Positions 63,606 to 64,000 of a DNA stretch of 64,000 nt are shown here, piece by piece. This DNA is from Flavobacteriaceae bacterium (GTDB taxonomy: Bacteria; Bacteroidota; Bacteroidia; Flavobacteriales; Flavobacteriaceae), in NCBI GenBank assembly GCA_947457615.1, contig CANGWK010000002.1, positions 113,180 to 177,179 of the forward strand. The letters run 5' to 3'. Position numbers and translations under genes: made by a program. Every line of letters begins with the position of its first letter. The stretch's first letter is position 1. Below the pieces are notes generated by a model, which was not told the origin of the DNA, searched no databases, and saw nothing but the letters and a program-made list of their open reading frames with translations.

Positions 63606-63738
63606 ACCGCTAACAGCACATTGGCAATAGGCGGGGCTTCGTCTCCGCTTGACAGTTCAGAGGTAGCCGAAAGTTCAGTTCTCCGAACAAACATTTGTGC
63701 TGAAAAGCCCGCCCATCGCCAATCTGCAAAACGTTATC
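63606..63738. repeat. attC-like imperfect palindrome (integron cassette end)
   Basis: 133 bp. Outer pair CTAAC-type R'' (ACCGCTAAC, 63606-63614) and R' (ACGTTATCA, around 63733-63738). Inner arms: GCA-C-ATTGGC (63616-63625) with GCCAAT-C-TGC (63718-63727), and GGCGGGGCTT (63630-63639) with AAGCCCGCC (63705-63713). About 65 nt of non-pairing loop between. This is the R''-L''-loop-L'-R' plan of integron attC sites, though R' and R'' depart from the strict consensus. Apparent ORFs across it are spurious. Confidence 0.6.
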
Positions 63739-63841
63739 ACTTCTTTTTATATACCCAGATATCTTGTTTTAACTGCTAAAATTCACAACTCCATTACAAC
63801 TTCTTCTCAATACCGGTAAGGTTTTGCAAAATTGTAAAAAC

Positions 63842-64000
63842 AAAAAAGAGGTCAATAATGACCTCTTTTTTCAATTTGCTCCCCCTATTGGAGAAAGTTA
63901 CAATTTTGATGCGATGGTAATTTATTTAACAATCAGAAAAACAAAGAGTTAACAAATAATTCTTTGTCGCAGTTATTATCTTCATACTTCTTCGGAGAAA
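63842..64000. repeat. Cassette-boundary repeat, copy G (cut by window end)
   Basis: Hairpin AAAAAAGAGGTCA/TGACCTCTTTTTT, then GCTCCCCCTATTGGAGAAAG from 63878, GATGGTAATTTATTTAACAA, GTTAACAAATAATTCTTTGT, TTCATACTTCTTCGGAGAAA to the window end. It is the same long type as C2 and F as far as can be seen, so another cassette probably follows outside the window. Confidence 0.9.

Noticed and set aside
63452..63779. ORFs on both strands at the end of the DinB gene
   Set aside because: They cross the attC-like palindrome and have no recognisable content.
54825..63895. Cassette-boundary repeat as a tRNA 3' end (minus strand ...GGGGGAGCA followed by a terminator)
   Set aside because: The end resembles a tRNA acceptor stem and discriminator followed by a terminator, but no T-loop consensus, anticodon arm or complete cloverleaf is present in any copy, so I do not call a tRNA or an att site within one.
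54271..64000. CRISPR array
   Set aside because: The repeats are far too long and too widely spaced, and they separate whole genes; there are no short regular spacers or cas genes.
54271..64000. Ordinary insertion sequence or prophage
   Set aside because: No transposase, integrase, phage structural gene or terminal inverted repeats of IS type were seen in this stretch.

Overview
This is AT-rich chromosomal DNA from a member of the Flavobacteriaceae, most likely Flavobacterium or a close relative. The evidence is a complete type IX secretion/gliding block (sprA and a remB-like gene), several proteins with T9SS C-terminal sorting domains, promoters of the Bacteroidetes type (-7 box TAnnTTTG, sometimes with a -33 TTTG), little sign of Shine-Dalgarno sequences, and the recurrent flavobacterial palindrome CCCCTCTCCAAAGGAGAGGGG.

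Layout of the housekeeping part (1-52 kb). 0-1.7 kb: SOS mutagenesis pair umuC (5' cut by the window edge) and umuD. 1.9-4 kb: pseudouridine breakdown genes psuG/psuK and an orphan helix-turn-helix gene. 4.5-9.5 kb: exopolysaccharide/GDP-fucose block (manC, fcl, gmd, a WcaJ-type sugar transferase and a small membrane protein). 9.7-13.1 kb: dusB, tandem REP-like repeats, a candidate structured RNA leader and lepA. 13.2-17.8 kb: a ParE/RelE-like toxin-antitoxin pair, an ECF-like sigma factor, a WYL regulator, a SemiSWEET transporter, thiL and a small barrel protein. 17.8-23 kb: a cytochrome oxidase assembly operon (ctaB, two coxIII, coxIV, a cysteine-free SCO-like protein, SCO1, DUF420). 23.3-28.2 kb: a large T9SS-exported adhesin broken by a frameshift. 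28.2-42.2 kb: maeB-ruvA-sprA-gcvH-vanZ-deoC-remB, all on the minus strand. 42-52 kb: a PAP2-like membrane protein, a PorT-like barrel, an FAD oxidoreductase, mtgA, a TonB-dependent receptor with a His/Cys-containing small partner, asd, a T9SS protein and a CapA-like protein.

The accessory part (about 54.3 kb to the end) is different. Seven unrelated genes (lipoprotein, SOUL protein, GH2 glycosidase, M43 metalloprotease, DUF2306, Fic, DinB/YfiT), in both orientations, are separated by copies of one repeat that always points the same way. Each copy is a terminator hairpin (different sequence in different copies) followed by a conserved block starting near GCTCCCCCTATTGGAG. Two complete copies, and a third cut by the window edge, are long (about 320-400 bp) and carry a -7 promoter box at their far end; one also carries an intact 38-codon ORF that is decayed in the other. 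The last gene (DinB/YfiT) is additionally enclosed by an inverted GTTAGCGGT/ACCGCTAAC pair, followed by a 133-bp imperfect palindrome with the architecture of an integron attC site, and its Asp codons are almost all GAC in an AT-rich genome. I read this as an array of insulated single-gene cassettes, at least one imported by an attC-like route. No recombinase is visible in the window, so the mechanism is open. This is the main candidate for an undescribed system here.

Calls rest on reading translations and motifs by eye; no database search was run.
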